Program-made: the position numbers and the translations under genes
Assembly (NCBI RefSeq): GCF_045277565.1
Contig: NZ_CP123584.1
Span: 3,162,001-3,226,000 of the forward strand
DNA: 64,000 nucleotides
Direction of reading: 5' to 3'
Source: Aliisedimentitalea scapharcae
GTDB lineage: Bacteria > Pseudomonadota > Alphaproteobacteria > Rhodobacterales > Rhodobacteraceae
The notes under the pieces: model-generated
Databases searched by the model: none
What the model was told of the DNA's origin: nothing
What the model saw: the letters and a program-made list of their open reading frames with translations, nothing else
Shown: positions 43,534 through 51,939 of the stretch, piece after piece
Numbering within the stretch: the first letter of the stretch is position 1
Layout: every line of letters begins with the position of its first letter

Positions 43534-44625
43534 TTATCCTTGTTCGGCCAGTTGTTCGACCAGACCCACCAGACGATCGGTGGCATCGGGAACGCCGGCG
43601 CTGAGGGCGGCAATGGACATCTGGGTGGCCCCTTTGGAGTTTTCCAGAACGGCTGCGATCTGCTCTGTCAGAGAGGCAGAGTCAAGCTTGCTTTCGGGGA
43701 TCATGATAGCCCCCCCGGCATCCACCAACCCACGGGCGTTGGCGGTTTGGTGATCGCCGGCAGCGGCGGCAAAGGGGATCAGGATCGACGGGCGGCCAAT
43801 GACGCTGATGTCGGCCACAGACGATGCGCCGGATCGCGAGATCACCAATTGGGCTTCGGACATGCGCGCGGGCACATCGGTGAAAAACGGCTGTACATCA
43901 GCCGGAATGCCATGATCGGCGTAAAAGGCGCTGACCCGGTCACCGTCTTCGGGACGGGCCTGATGGCTGACGCGCAGGTGTTGGCGGATCTGATCAGGCA
44001 GTGCCGCCAGCGCGGCAGGGACCGTGTCGCTGAGGATCCGGGCCCCTTGGGAGCCGCCCATGACCAGAATGGACATCGGATAATCACCGGGTGGGATATA
44101 GGCTGCACCGGCGCGTTCCAGCACCGCCTTGCGCACCGGGTTGCCCACATGTTCCGACAGCACGCCTTCGGGCAGGTCCGTGGGCCAGACGCCACAGGCA
44201 ACACCCGCAACACGGGTGGCAAACAGCTGGTTCACCCGGCCCAGCACGCCGTTCTGTTCGTGGATCATGCGGGGCAGTTTCAACAGGGTCGCCGCGCCCA
44301 GCGCCGGGATCGACGGGTACCCGCCAAAACCGATCACCGCATCGGGGCGGTCCTTGCGCATCTGGTGGGCCATGCTCAGCACACCGGCAGCGATCCGCGG
44401 GGCGACCAGCGCCTTGGCCATCAGCCCTCCGCGGGCGAAGGTCGCGCTGGACACTTGGGTGATTTCGGTGGTGTGGGGAAAGCCGCCGGTATAGCGCGCG
44501 CCGCGCGCATCCGTGGACAGTTTGACCCGCCAGCCCCGTTTCAGCATTGCCTCGGCCAGAGCCTGGGCCGGGAACATATGTCCGCCCGTGCCCCCTGCCG
44601 CCATCAAAAGCAATTTTTGCGCCAT
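43534..44625 (-). CDS. murG: UDP-GlcNAc:lipid I transferase MurG
   Basis: MurG is the peripheral inner-membrane glycosyltransferase making lipid II. The 363-aa GT28 enzyme shows the N-terminal MAAGGTGGHMFPAQALAEAM, VIGFGGYPSIPALGAA, IHEQNGVLGRVNQLFA, ILVMGGSQGARILSDTVP and the UDP-GlcNAc site QLVISRSGASSVADISVIGRPSILIPFAAAAGDHQTANA. It lies between ftsW and murC as in most alphaproteobacteria. Confidence 0.97.
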   Translation of the reverse strand: MAQKLLLMAAGGTGGHMFPAQALAEAMLKRGWRVKLSTDARGARYTGGFPHTTEITQVSSATFARGGLMAKALVAPRIAAGVLSMAHQMRKDRPDAVIGFGGYPSIPALGAATLLKLPRMIHEQNGVLGRVNQLFATRVAGVACGVWPTDLPEGVLSEHVGNPVRKAVLERAGAAYIPPGDYPMSILVMGGSQGARILSDTVPAALAALPDQIRQHLRVSHQARPEDGDRVSAFYADHGIPADVQPFFTDVPARMSEAQLVISRSGASSVADISVIGRPSILIPFAAAAGDHQTANARGLVDAGGAIMIPESKLDSASLTEQIAAVLENSKGATQMSIAALSAGVPDATDRLVGLVEQLAEQG

Positions 44626-44669
44626 AGCCCCCAGGCCCCTTTTCTCAAATCGTCATCCCGCGGGTCGGA

Positions 44670-45833
44670 TCAGCCGCGCCCGCGCAGGTAGTCGGCGATA
44701 CCGCCCTGTGGACGGGTCCGGGTAAAGGCCAGCAACATGCCCACCGCAATCCCGCCCGCGATCAGCGATGACCCCCCATAGCTGACAAACGGCAGGGTCA
44801 TGCCTTTGGCCGGGAGCAGCCGTACGGCCACGCCCATGTTGATCATCGCCTGCACACCGAACATCGCGGCCAGGCCCGTGCCCGCCAGACGGGTGAACGG
44901 ATCGCGTTCGCGCATCAGGCGGAACAGCGATCGCACCACGATCAGCGCGTAGAGCGAAATAATCACCAGAACCAGCACCAGGCCGTATTCCTCGGCCGCC
45001 ACGGCAATGATGAAATCGGTATGCGCATCAGGCAGTGACCATTTCACTTCGCCCTCGCCCACGCCAACGCCGAACAGTCCACCTTCGCGGATCGCGTTGG
45101 TGGCATATCCCAGCTGGGTGGTCGGGTCGACTTCGGGGTTCAGGTAACCGTCGATGCGGCGGGCAAAATGTTCGGAATTGGCATAGGCAAACATGCCGCC
45201 CAGCACCACGACCCCGGCCATGGCGACCAGCAACAGCATCGGCGCACCGGCCACAAAATACATCACACCCCAGCCAAACAGCACCAGCGACGCCTGACCA
45301 AAGTCAGGCTGCATCACCAGCATCAGCACCACAGTCACACACAGGCCAAAAGACCAGAGTTTACCCGGAGGGCCGTTGATTTCCTGGCTGGCCGCGATCA
45401 GCCAAGCCGCCACAACGACAAATCCGGGTTTGAGAAATTCGGACGGCTGCACCGAGGCAAAGCCAAGCGAATACCACCGCATCGCGCCCTTGCCAAAATC
45501 AGTGCCAAACACCGGCAAAAGCGCCAAGGCCGCAAACGAAATGACAAAGCCGATCACCGCCAGACGGCGCACCAGCTGTGGCGACATCATCGAGGTCAGC
45601 AACATCGCCACCAGCGCCGCACAGCCAAACACGGCCTGACGACTGACATAGTGAAAATTGCCGAACCCGTTGCGTTCCGCCAGCGGCACCGACGCCGCAA
45701 GCCCCAGCAACAGGCCCACCGCGAACAACAGCATGACGCAGGTCATCGACCATTTATCAAGCGTCCGCCACCATTTTGGAAGAATAGGTTCTCCGGCCCG
45801 CTGGGGAACCGCGCCATACACCATCTCAGTCAT
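44670..45833 (-). CDS. ftsW: Lipid II polymerase FtsW
   Basis: FtsW is the SEDS-family septal peptidoglycan glycosyltransferase paired with FtsI. The 387-aa protein has ten hydrophobic helices and SEDS signatures: GAMRWYSLGFASVQPSEFLKPG, QPDFGQASLVLFGWG, YATNAIREGGLFGVGVGEGEVKWSLPDAHTDFIIAVAAEEYG, and PAKGMTLPFVSYGGSSLIAGG. The frame stays open to 46097, but the ATG at 45833 (MTEMVYGAVPQRAGE) is the likely start; the extra sequence overlaps the divergent hydrolase gene. The Shine-Dalgarno is weak. Confidence 0.96.
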   Translation of the reverse strand: MTEMVYGAVPQRAGEPILPKWWRTLDKWSMTCVMLLFAVGLLLGLAASVPLAERNGFGNFHYVSRQAVFGCAALVAMLLTSMMSPQLVRRLAVIGFVISFAALALLPVFGTDFGKGAMRWYSLGFASVQPSEFLKPGFVVVAAWLIAASQEINGPPGKLWSFGLCVTVVLMLVMQPDFGQASLVLFGWGVMYFVAGAPMLLLVAMAGVVVLGGMFAYANSEHFARRIDGYLNPEVDPTTQLGYATNAIREGGLFGVGVGEGEVKWSLPDAHTDFIIAVAAEEYGLVLVLVIISLYALIVVRSLFRLMRERDPFTRLAGTGLAAMFGVQAMINMGVAVRLLPAKGMTLPFVSYGGSSLIAGGIAVGMLLAFTRTRPQGGIADYLRGRG

Positions 45834-46057
45834 GAGATCACCGCCACTATCTGCCTCAAGAAACGTCCCGTTTTCGGGATCTGATCCACGCTGTCGCGCA
45901 GGTTGAGGCAAATGTACCGCAAATCCGAGTCTCGCACCAGTCTTTTGACCCAGGCGGTGGCGGTTCCCCGCGCGTGTGCAAAACCGGGCAAAATGTGGTA
46001 GGATGGCGGCCTGTTTAGACGTTCTTTTTTTATAAATCACATTTGAGGAGACAGGAT

Positions 46058-47095
46058 ATGTCCAGCAATTGGGACTCTTTGGTTCACACCTATGCACAAT
46101 CCACGATCACGGCACCGGCGTTGAAACTGATCACCCTGGCGCAATGGGCTTTGGAGTCCAATTTCGGACAAAGCGAGCTGGCACAGGAGCATCTGAATTT
46201 TGGCGGGCTCAAATTTCGCGCGCGGGTCAATGCGACCCGGCATCTGGCCGACCCTGTCGATTATCAGGCCCATGACGGTTGGGACACCTATTGCCGATTT
46301 GGCAGCCATCAGGATTTTATTGACGGGTATTGGGCCTTTGTCAGCAATGGACCGATGTACGACGGCTGGCAGGTCTATGGTGATGATCCGTCGGGGTATA
46401 TCGGACATCTGCAACGCGGCGGCTATGCACAGGATCCGGATTACCTGGGCAAGATCCTGAACCTGCTGCCCCGGATCCGCACCCAGATCAACGATCTGGG
46501 TCACAGCACCCTGCTGGCCAGCGGTGCCCTGCTACCACGGCGCAAGTTCCGTCTGGCCGTTCTGATCGGGCACAACGCAGTCGCCAAAGGGGCCTTTTGC
46601 GACCAATTGGCCGTATCCGAATGGATCTATAACCAGCGCGTCTACCGCCATATGGCGGACACGGCACCCGAATATGAAATCGAACCCAAACAGTTCTTTC
46701 GCCAAAAGAGCGCCACCTACACCGAAGAGATAGAAACGGCCTATGCGCTGATTGATGCCTGGGGGCCAGATGCCATTCTGGAGCTGCATTTCAACGCCGG
46801 AGGTGGGCGAGGCACTGAAACCCTGTATTGGGGCGGGTCGGTCAAGGGCAAGGCGCTGGCCACCGCCCTGCAATCCGCGATGCTGCGCGAATTGGGTCTG
46901 AAAAACCGGGGGATCAAGGACCGCAAAACCGGGCGCGGGTCGACCTCTCTGGGGGCTTCGGCCTTTCCAACGGTTTTGACCGAACCCTTCTTTGGCGATT
47001 CCGCGGGTGATTGCACGGTTATGGCCGCGGTTGGTGAAGAGGCGCTGGCGCGGGCCTATCTGATTGGTGCCCGCGACGCGATGGAGGGGTTCTGA
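46058..47095 (+). CDS. Bifunctional peptidoglycan hydrolase: glucosaminidase plus amidase
   Basis: A 345-aa two-domain murein hydrolase. Residues 1-150 resemble a FlgJ/GH73-type glucosaminidase (LAQWALESNFGQSELAQEHLNFGGLKFR; putative catalytic Glu at about 33), which cuts the glycan. Residues 165-345 resemble an Amidase_3 zinc amidase (His at about 172 in LIGHNA, His at about 244 in ILELHFNAG, Glu at about 309 in VLTEPFFGD), which would cleave the MurNAc-L-Ala bond. No signal peptide or membrane segment is visible, unlike AmiC- or FlgJ-type cellular enzymes, so export or phage-like release is an open question. The ATG at 46058 has an ideal GAGGAG. It is divergent from ftsW. Confidence 0.85.
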   Translation: MSSNWDSLVHTYAQSTITAPALKLITLAQWALESNFGQSELAQEHLNFGGLKFRARVNATRHLADPVDYQAHDGWDTYCRFGSHQDFIDGYWAFVSNGPMYDGWQVYGDDPSGYIGHLQRGGYAQDPDYLGKILNLLPRIRTQINDLGHSTLLASGALLPRRKFRLAVLIGHNAVAKGAFCDQLAVSEWIYNQRVYRHMADTAPEYEIEPKQFFRQKSATYTEEIETAYALIDAWGPDAILELHFNAGGGRGTETLYWGGSVKGKALATALQSAMLRELGLKNRGIKDRKTGRGSTSLGASAFPTVLTEPFFGDSAGDCTVMAAVGEEALARAYLIGARDAMEGF

Positions 47096-47145
47096 TCCTG
47101 TAAAACCCTCTTGCTTTTCTCGCCCTGCTCTGGCTTTGGGAGAGA

Positions 47146-48330
47146 ATGCATTTCGAGACGATCATAATCGGGGCCGGTGCGGCCGGCATGATGTGTGCGG
47201 CCCACGCGGGGCGCAGCGTGTTGGTGTTGGATCACGCCAAGGCCCCGGGAGAAAAGATCCGGATTTCTGGCGGTGGGCGCTGTAATTTCACCAACATGTG
47301 GGCCGAGCCTGCGAACTATCTGTCCGCCAACCCGCATTTCTGCAAATCGGCGCTGGCGCGGTATACGCAGTGGGATTTTATCGAACTGGTGAACCGCCAT
47401 GGCATCGCCTGGCATGAAAAGACATTGGGTCAGCTGTTCTGTGATGGATCGGCCAAACAGATCGTCGCCATGCTGTTGGCCGAGATGGACCGGGTCGGTG
47501 CCCAGCTGTGGCTGAACTCCAGCGTCGCGGAGCTGCGCAAGACCGACGGCGGGTACTCGCTGGACGTCAACCGGGACGGCGGGCATCGCACCCTGACCTG
47601 TCGCAATCTGGTGCTGGCCTCGGGCGGGAAATCCATCCCCAAAATGGGCGCGACCGGGTTTGCCTATGATGTGGCGCGCCAGTTTGGGCTGAATGTGACC
47701 GAAACGCGCCCCGGTCTGGTTCCATTTACCTTTTCCGATGCACGGTTCAAACCGCTGTCGGGCACCGCCCTGCCGGTGCGCCTGTCCAATGCGCTGGCAT
47801 CCTTTGACGAGGCGATGCTGTTCACCCATCGCGGCCTGAGCGGTCCGGCCGTGTTGCAGCTGTCGTCCTATTGGCACGCGGGCGAAGCGATCCGGGTCAA
47901 CCTGATCCCGGAGCTGGATCTGTTCACCGCCCTGCGGGATCAGCGCCAGACATCGGGGCGCAGGGATCTGAGCACGGAACTGGCCCGCCATCTGCCCGCC
48001 CGCCTGGTCGACTTCCTCGCGCCGGAACTGGCGCTCAAGGGGCGGTTGGCGGATCAATCTGATACGGCGTTGCAGACACTATGCGACGGTTTGCGTGACT
48101 GGCACCTGACCCCGTCCGGCAGCGAAGGCTATCGCACTGCCGAAGTCACCCTGGGCGGCATCGACACCGACGGGCTGTCGTCCAAAACCATGCAAGCCAA
48201 AGCCGTTCCGGGGCTGTTTGTCATCGGCGAGGCGGTGGATGTGACCGGCTGGTTGGGCGGGTACAACTTCCAATGGGCCTGGTCGTCGGCCTATGCCGCA
48301 GGCGTGGCAATTGCCAAGGGTGCGGTCTGA
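47146..48330 (+). CDS. HI0933-type flavoprotein oxidoreductase
   Basis: A 394-aa NAD(P)/FAD-dependent oxidoreductase of the YhiN/BaiN/HI0933 family. The N-terminus holds the FAD dinucleotide fold (TIIIGAGAAGMMCAAHAG). KIRISGGGRCNFTNM is a family hallmark, LVLASGGKSIPKMGATGFAYDVARQFG a second FAD-contact segment, and the C-terminus ends GLFVIGEAVDVTGWLGGYNFQWAWSSAYAAG. The physiological substrate is unknown. It follows the hydrolase by 50 bp on the plus strand, probably co-transcribed. Confidence 0.92.
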   Translation: MHFETIIIGAGAAGMMCAAHAGRSVLVLDHAKAPGEKIRISGGGRCNFTNMWAEPANYLSANPHFCKSALARYTQWDFIELVNRHGIAWHEKTLGQLFCDGSAKQIVAMLLAEMDRVGAQLWLNSSVAELRKTDGGYSLDVNRDGGHRTLTCRNLVLASGGKSIPKMGATGFAYDVARQFGLNVTETRPGLVPFTFSDARFKPLSGTALPVRLSNALASFDEAMLFTHRGLSGPAVLQLSSYWHAGEAIRVNLIPELDLFTALRDQRQTSGRRDLSTELARHLPARLVDFLAPELALKGRLADQSDTALQTLCDGLRDWHLTPSGSEGYRTAEVTLGGIDTDGLSSKTMQAKAVPGLFVIGEAVDVTGWLGGYNFQWAWSSAYAAGVAIAKGAV

Positions 48331-48400
48331 ACCGCAGCCCGAATGAACGCCCCCCAAAAATCCTGGCGGGGCGGGGTCTTCTGCCCGCCCCTCGGCGCTG

Positions 48401-49249
48401 TTAGCCGTCGCATCCTTTGACGGTCTGCATCTGCGTCCCCATCCCTTCAACGCCCAGCTCCAGAACGTCACCGGGTTTGAGATAGACCTGCGGCTTCTGC
48501 CCCATGCCAACACCGGGTGGGGTTCCGGTGCTGATCACGTCACCGGGCTGCAGGCTCATGAATTGCGAGATATACGAGATCAATTCCGCCACACCAAAGA
48601 TCATCGTTTCGGTAGAGCCCGCCTGGAATGTTTTTCCATTCACCGACAGCCACAGGTTCAATGCTTGCGGATCGGCGATTTCATCCGGTGTGACCAGCCA
48701 GGGGCCGATCGGACCAAAGGTATCGGCGCTTTTGCCCTTGACCCATTGCCCCCCGCGCTCCAGCTGAAAGTCGCGCTCGGACACATCATTGATGACGCAA
48801 TAGCCCGCCACATGATCCAGCGCTGTGGCCTGATCGACATAGTGCGCCGCGCGCCCGATCACGACACCCAATTCGACCTCCCAATCGGTCCTTTTTGCGC
48901 CGCGCGGGATGATGACATCGTCATTTGGCCCGCAAATGGCCGAGGTGGCTTTCATGAACAGGATCGGCTCTGTGGGCACCGGCATTCCCGCTTCGGCCGC
49001 ATGGTCGGAATAATTCAGTCCGATACAGATGAATTTGCCAACCCCGGCGACACAGGGGCCAATGCGGGTATCTGCGCTCAGTATTGGCAGACTGCGCAGG
49101 TCCATCTGCGCAAGCCCGGTCAATGCCGCCGGATCCAGAGCCGCATCGCGCCAATCCGCAACCAGCGCGGACGCATCCCGCAGCTGGCCCTCTGAATCCA
49201 GAATGGCCGGTGTCTCTCGTCCCGCGGCCCCAACTCTGAGTAATTTCAT
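48401..49249 (-). CDS. Fumarylacetoacetate hydrolase family protein
   Basis: A 282-aa FAH-fold enzyme. The divalent-metal ligands are seen in DWEVELGVVIG (Glu) and CVINDVSERDFQ (Asp), with ICIGLNYSDHAAEAG, the Lys/Gly-rich GPIGPWLVTPDEI, the core strand DVISTGTPPGVGMG, and a late LELGVEGMGTQ. The sequence resembles ureidoglycolate lyase and 2,4-diketo-3-deoxy-L-fuconate hydrolase groups; substrate specificity cannot be read. It is convergent with the flavoprotein and lies just downstream of murD, an unexpected place for a catabolic enzyme. Confidence 0.88.
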   Translation of the reverse strand: MKLLRVGAAGRETPAILDSEGQLRDASALVADWRDAALDPAALTGLAQMDLRSLPILSADTRIGPCVAGVGKFICIGLNYSDHAAEAGMPVPTEPILFMKATSAICGPNDDVIIPRGAKRTDWEVELGVVIGRAAHYVDQATALDHVAGYCVINDVSERDFQLERGGQWVKGKSADTFGPIGPWLVTPDEIADPQALNLWLSVNGKTFQAGSTETMIFGVAELISYISQFMSLQPGDVISTGTPPGVGMGQKPQVYLKPGDVLELGVEGMGTQMQTVKGCDG

Positions 49250-49290
49250 CTGTTTTCTCCCATGTGACGCCCGTCCGGCCGGCCGCCAAC

Positions 49291-50694
49291 TCAGCCCAGG
49301 CCCAGCCGCGTGGTCACTGCTGCGATAAAATCATCACCGCGCTGTTCAAAATTGTCATATTGGTCAAAACTGGCCGCAGCCGGAGCCAGCACCACGGTGT
49401 CCCCTGGCTGTGCGTCGGTGATCGCGCGTTCGACGGCTATGGCCATGGTGGTGCAGACCTCGGCCTCTACATCCAGTTGCATGGCAAACCCGGCCGCTTC
49501 GCGCCCGATAACATAGGCTTTGACCACAGTGCCGGTCTGACCCCGAAGCGCGTCCAGCCCGCCTGCCTTTTCCAGCCCGCCACAGATCCAGCGGATGTTC
49601 GAAAAGGCGCTCAGCGCCTTGATCGCGCTGTCGACATTGGTGGCCTTGCTGTCATTGACATAGCGCACGCCGTCCTGTTCCGCGATGGTCTGGCTGCGGT
49701 GTGGCAGACCCGGATAGCTGGCCAATCCGGTCTCGATCTGGCGCGGGGCCAAACCGAGGGTGCGGGCCGCCGCATAGGCGGCGCAGGCGTTTTGGTGATT
49801 GTGAACACCCGGCAGTCCCTGAATGGCACGCAGGTCAATGGAACCCGCCTGGCGCCCCTTGCGATATTCCGACAAAAACCCCTTGCGCACAAAGACATTC
49901 CAGCCCGGCCCCGCCAGCTTGCGCGATGCAGAGACCCGGATCACCCGGTCGTCTGTCACCCCTTCGCTGAGCTGCCCGGCCAGAAATGCGCCTTCGTTCT
50001 CGTCCACGCCAATCACGGCGCGATCCGGTCCACCTTCGGCAAACAGGCGGCGTTTGGCGGCGAAATAGCCGCCCATGCCTGCGTGGCGGTCCAGATGATC
50101 CGGAGACAGGTTGGTGAACACGGCCACATCGGGCGTCAGCGACCGGGCCAGTTCGGTCTGATAGCTGGACAGTTCCAGCACCACCACATCCCCGTCACCG
50201 GGCGGGTCGATGTCCAGCACCCCCCGACCGATGTTCCCGGCCAGCTGAGACCTGCGCCCGGCCTGTGTCAGGATGTGCTGAAGCAGCGCAACGGTGGTGG
50301 ATTTCCCGTTCGACCCCGTGACGGCCACAATCCGCGGCGCGATGTCGAAATTGTTCCAGTCATGGGTCGCGACCGAGCGGAAAAACAGGCCGATGTCATT
50401 GTCGACCGGAACGCCCGCGTCCAATGCGGCCCGCACCACCGGATTGGGCGTGGGATAGAGATGCGGAATTCCCGGAGACACGATCAGCGTCGCCACAGTG
50501 TCAAAGGCACCGGATTTCATCAGATCCTGACAGGAGAAACCTTCGGCTTCGGCTGTGGCGCGGGCGGCGGGATTGTCATCCCAGCACAGCGGCACAGCCC
50601 CCCCTGCGTGCAGGGCGCGCGCTGTGGCCAGCCCTGACCGGCCCAACCCGAGAACTGCCACATTGGCGCCTTCAAATCCTTTGACCGGGATCAT
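49291..50694 (-). CDS. murD: UDP-N-acetylmuramoylalanine--D-glutamate ligase
   Basis: MurD adds D-Glu to UDP-MurNAc-L-Ala. The 467-aa Mur ligase has the Rossmann-type NVAVLGLGRSGLATARAL, the ATP loop VTGSNGKSTTVALLQH, LELSSYQTE, NLSPDHLDRHAGMGGYFAAKRRLF and NDSKATNVDSAIKAL, all MurD hallmarks. The ATG at 50694 (MIPVKGFEGANV) is preceded by GAGGA at good spacing; the frame is open further upstream through the mraY terminator but lacks homology there. Confidence 0.96.
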   Translation of the reverse strand: MIPVKGFEGANVAVLGLGRSGLATARALHAGGAVPLCWDDNPAARATAEAEGFSCQDLMKSGAFDTVATLIVSPGIPHLYPTPNPVVRAALDAGVPVDNDIGLFFRSVATHDWNNFDIAPRIVAVTGSNGKSTTVALLQHILTQAGRRSQLAGNIGRGVLDIDPPGDGDVVVLELSSYQTELARSLTPDVAVFTNLSPDHLDRHAGMGGYFAAKRRLFAEGGPDRAVIGVDENEGAFLAGQLSEGVTDDRVIRVSASRKLAGPGWNVFVRKGFLSEYRKGRQAGSIDLRAIQGLPGVHNHQNACAAYAAARTLGLAPRQIETGLASYPGLPHRSQTIAEQDGVRYVNDSKATNVDSAIKALSAFSNIRWICGGLEKAGGLDALRGQTGTVVKAYVIGREAAGFAMQLDVEAEVCTTMAIAVERAITDAQPGDTVVLAPAAASFDQYDNFEQRGDDFIAAVTTRLGLG

Positions 50695-50806
50695 TTCGCC
50701 GTCCTCACCTGAACTTTTTTCTCTCGCGACACCCTGTACTGGAGAACCCGGAATATGCAAGGGCGCGCCGCGTTTCACCGGTGCCAAGGCGTTTCAAACC
50801 GCAAGA

Positions 50807-50832
50807 AAAAAGCCGCTTCGACGCGGCTTTTT
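50807..50832 (-). terminator. Bidirectional terminator between mraY and murD
   Basis: AAAAAGCCGC and GCGGCTTTTT form a symmetrical hairpin around a 6-nt loop, with A- and T-tracts on both sides. On the minus strand it follows the mraY stop by about 23 bp. Confidence 0.92.
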
Positions 50833-50855
50833 ATAGGTCACATGTGGCAGACAGC

Positions 50856-51938
50856 TTAACGCACTTTCAGCGTGGCCAGACCGATCATCGCCAGGATCAG
50901 CGAAATGATCCAGAAGCGGATCACAATGGTTGGTTCCGCCCAGCCCTTTTTCTCATAGTGGTGATGGATCGGAGCCATCAGAAACACGCGTTTGCCTGTC
51001 CGTTTGAAATAGAGCACCTGAATGATCACGCTCATCGCTTCGACCACGAACAGACCGCCCACGATGGCCAGCACCAGTTCATGTTTGGTCACCACCGCAA
51101 TCGCCCCCAGCGCACCCCCCAGGGCCAAAGACCCGGTGTCGCCCATGAACACAGCCGCCGGTGGCGCGTTGTACCACAGGAACCCCAAACCGCCGCCAAA
51201 CAATGCAGCGGTAAAGATCAGGATCTCTCCGGTGCCGGGCACATAGTGCACATCCAGATATTCGGTAAAATCGACCCGCCCCACCGCATAGGCAATCACG
51301 CCCAGGGTCGAGGCCGCAATCATCACCGGCATGATGGCCAGCCCGTCCAACCCATCCGTCAGGTTCACCGCATTGGCCGCGCCAACGATCACGATGACCG
51401 AAAACGGGACATAGAACACACCGAGATTGATCAGAGTATCCTTGAAAACAGGCAGCGCCAGCCGGTTCTGCAAGGCGTCCGGGTGATAGGCCGCAGCCCA
51501 CAAGGCGGCCACGATCCCGATCAGGATCCCCAGCGCGATGCGCAGTTTGCCCGGAACCCCTTTGGTGTTCTGTTTGGACACTTTTGCATAATCATCGGCA
51601 AACCCGATAGCTGCATAGGCCAGTGTCACGAACAACACCAGCCAGATGAACGGATTGTCCCACCGCCCCCACAACAAGGTCGCCGTAACCAGCGCCCCCA
51701 CGATCAGCAACCCGCCCATGGTCGGCGTGCCTGCCTTGGTGAAATGGCCTTCGGGACCGTCGTCGCGGATCGGCTGGCCTTTGCCCTGGCGTTTGCGCAG
51801 GACATTGATCAGCGGCCTGCCAAACAGAAAGCCGAACAGCAAGGCCGTCATAAAGGCCCCACCGGCGCGAAAAGTGATATAGCGGAAGAGGTTGAAAAAA
51901 TCCCCCCCATCCGACAGCTCGGTCAGCCAAAACAGCAT
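50856..51938 (-). CDS. mraY: Phospho-N-acetylmuramoyl-pentapeptide transferase
   Basis: MraY makes lipid I at the inner membrane. The 360-aa polytopic protein has the N-terminal MLFWLTELSDGGDFFNLFRYIT, the GTPTMGG loop (KAGTPTMGGLLI), the catalytic region FADDYAKVSKQNTKG, NAVNLTDGLDGLAIMP, and the His-rich AFMGDTGSLALGG and MAPIHHHYEKKGWAEP. The ATG at 51938 begins two bases after the murF stop, so the long upstream open frame is an artefact of overlap with murF. Confidence 0.97.
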   Translation of the reverse strand: MLFWLTELSDGGDFFNLFRYITFRAGGAFMTALLFGFLFGRPLINVLRKRQGKGQPIRDDGPEGHFTKAGTPTMGGLLIVGALVTATLLWGRWDNPFIWLVLFVTLAYAAIGFADDYAKVSKQNTKGVPGKLRIALGILIGIVAALWAAAYHPDALQNRLALPVFKDTLINLGVFYVPFSVIVIVGAANAVNLTDGLDGLAIMPVMIAASTLGVIAYAVGRVDFTEYLDVHYVPGTGEILIFTAALFGGGLGFLWYNAPPAAVFMGDTGSLALGGALGAIAVVTKHELVLAIVGGLFVVEAMSVIIQVLYFKRTGKRVFLMAPIHHHYEKKGWAEPTIVIRFWIISLILAMIGLATLKVR

Positions 51939-51939
51939 G

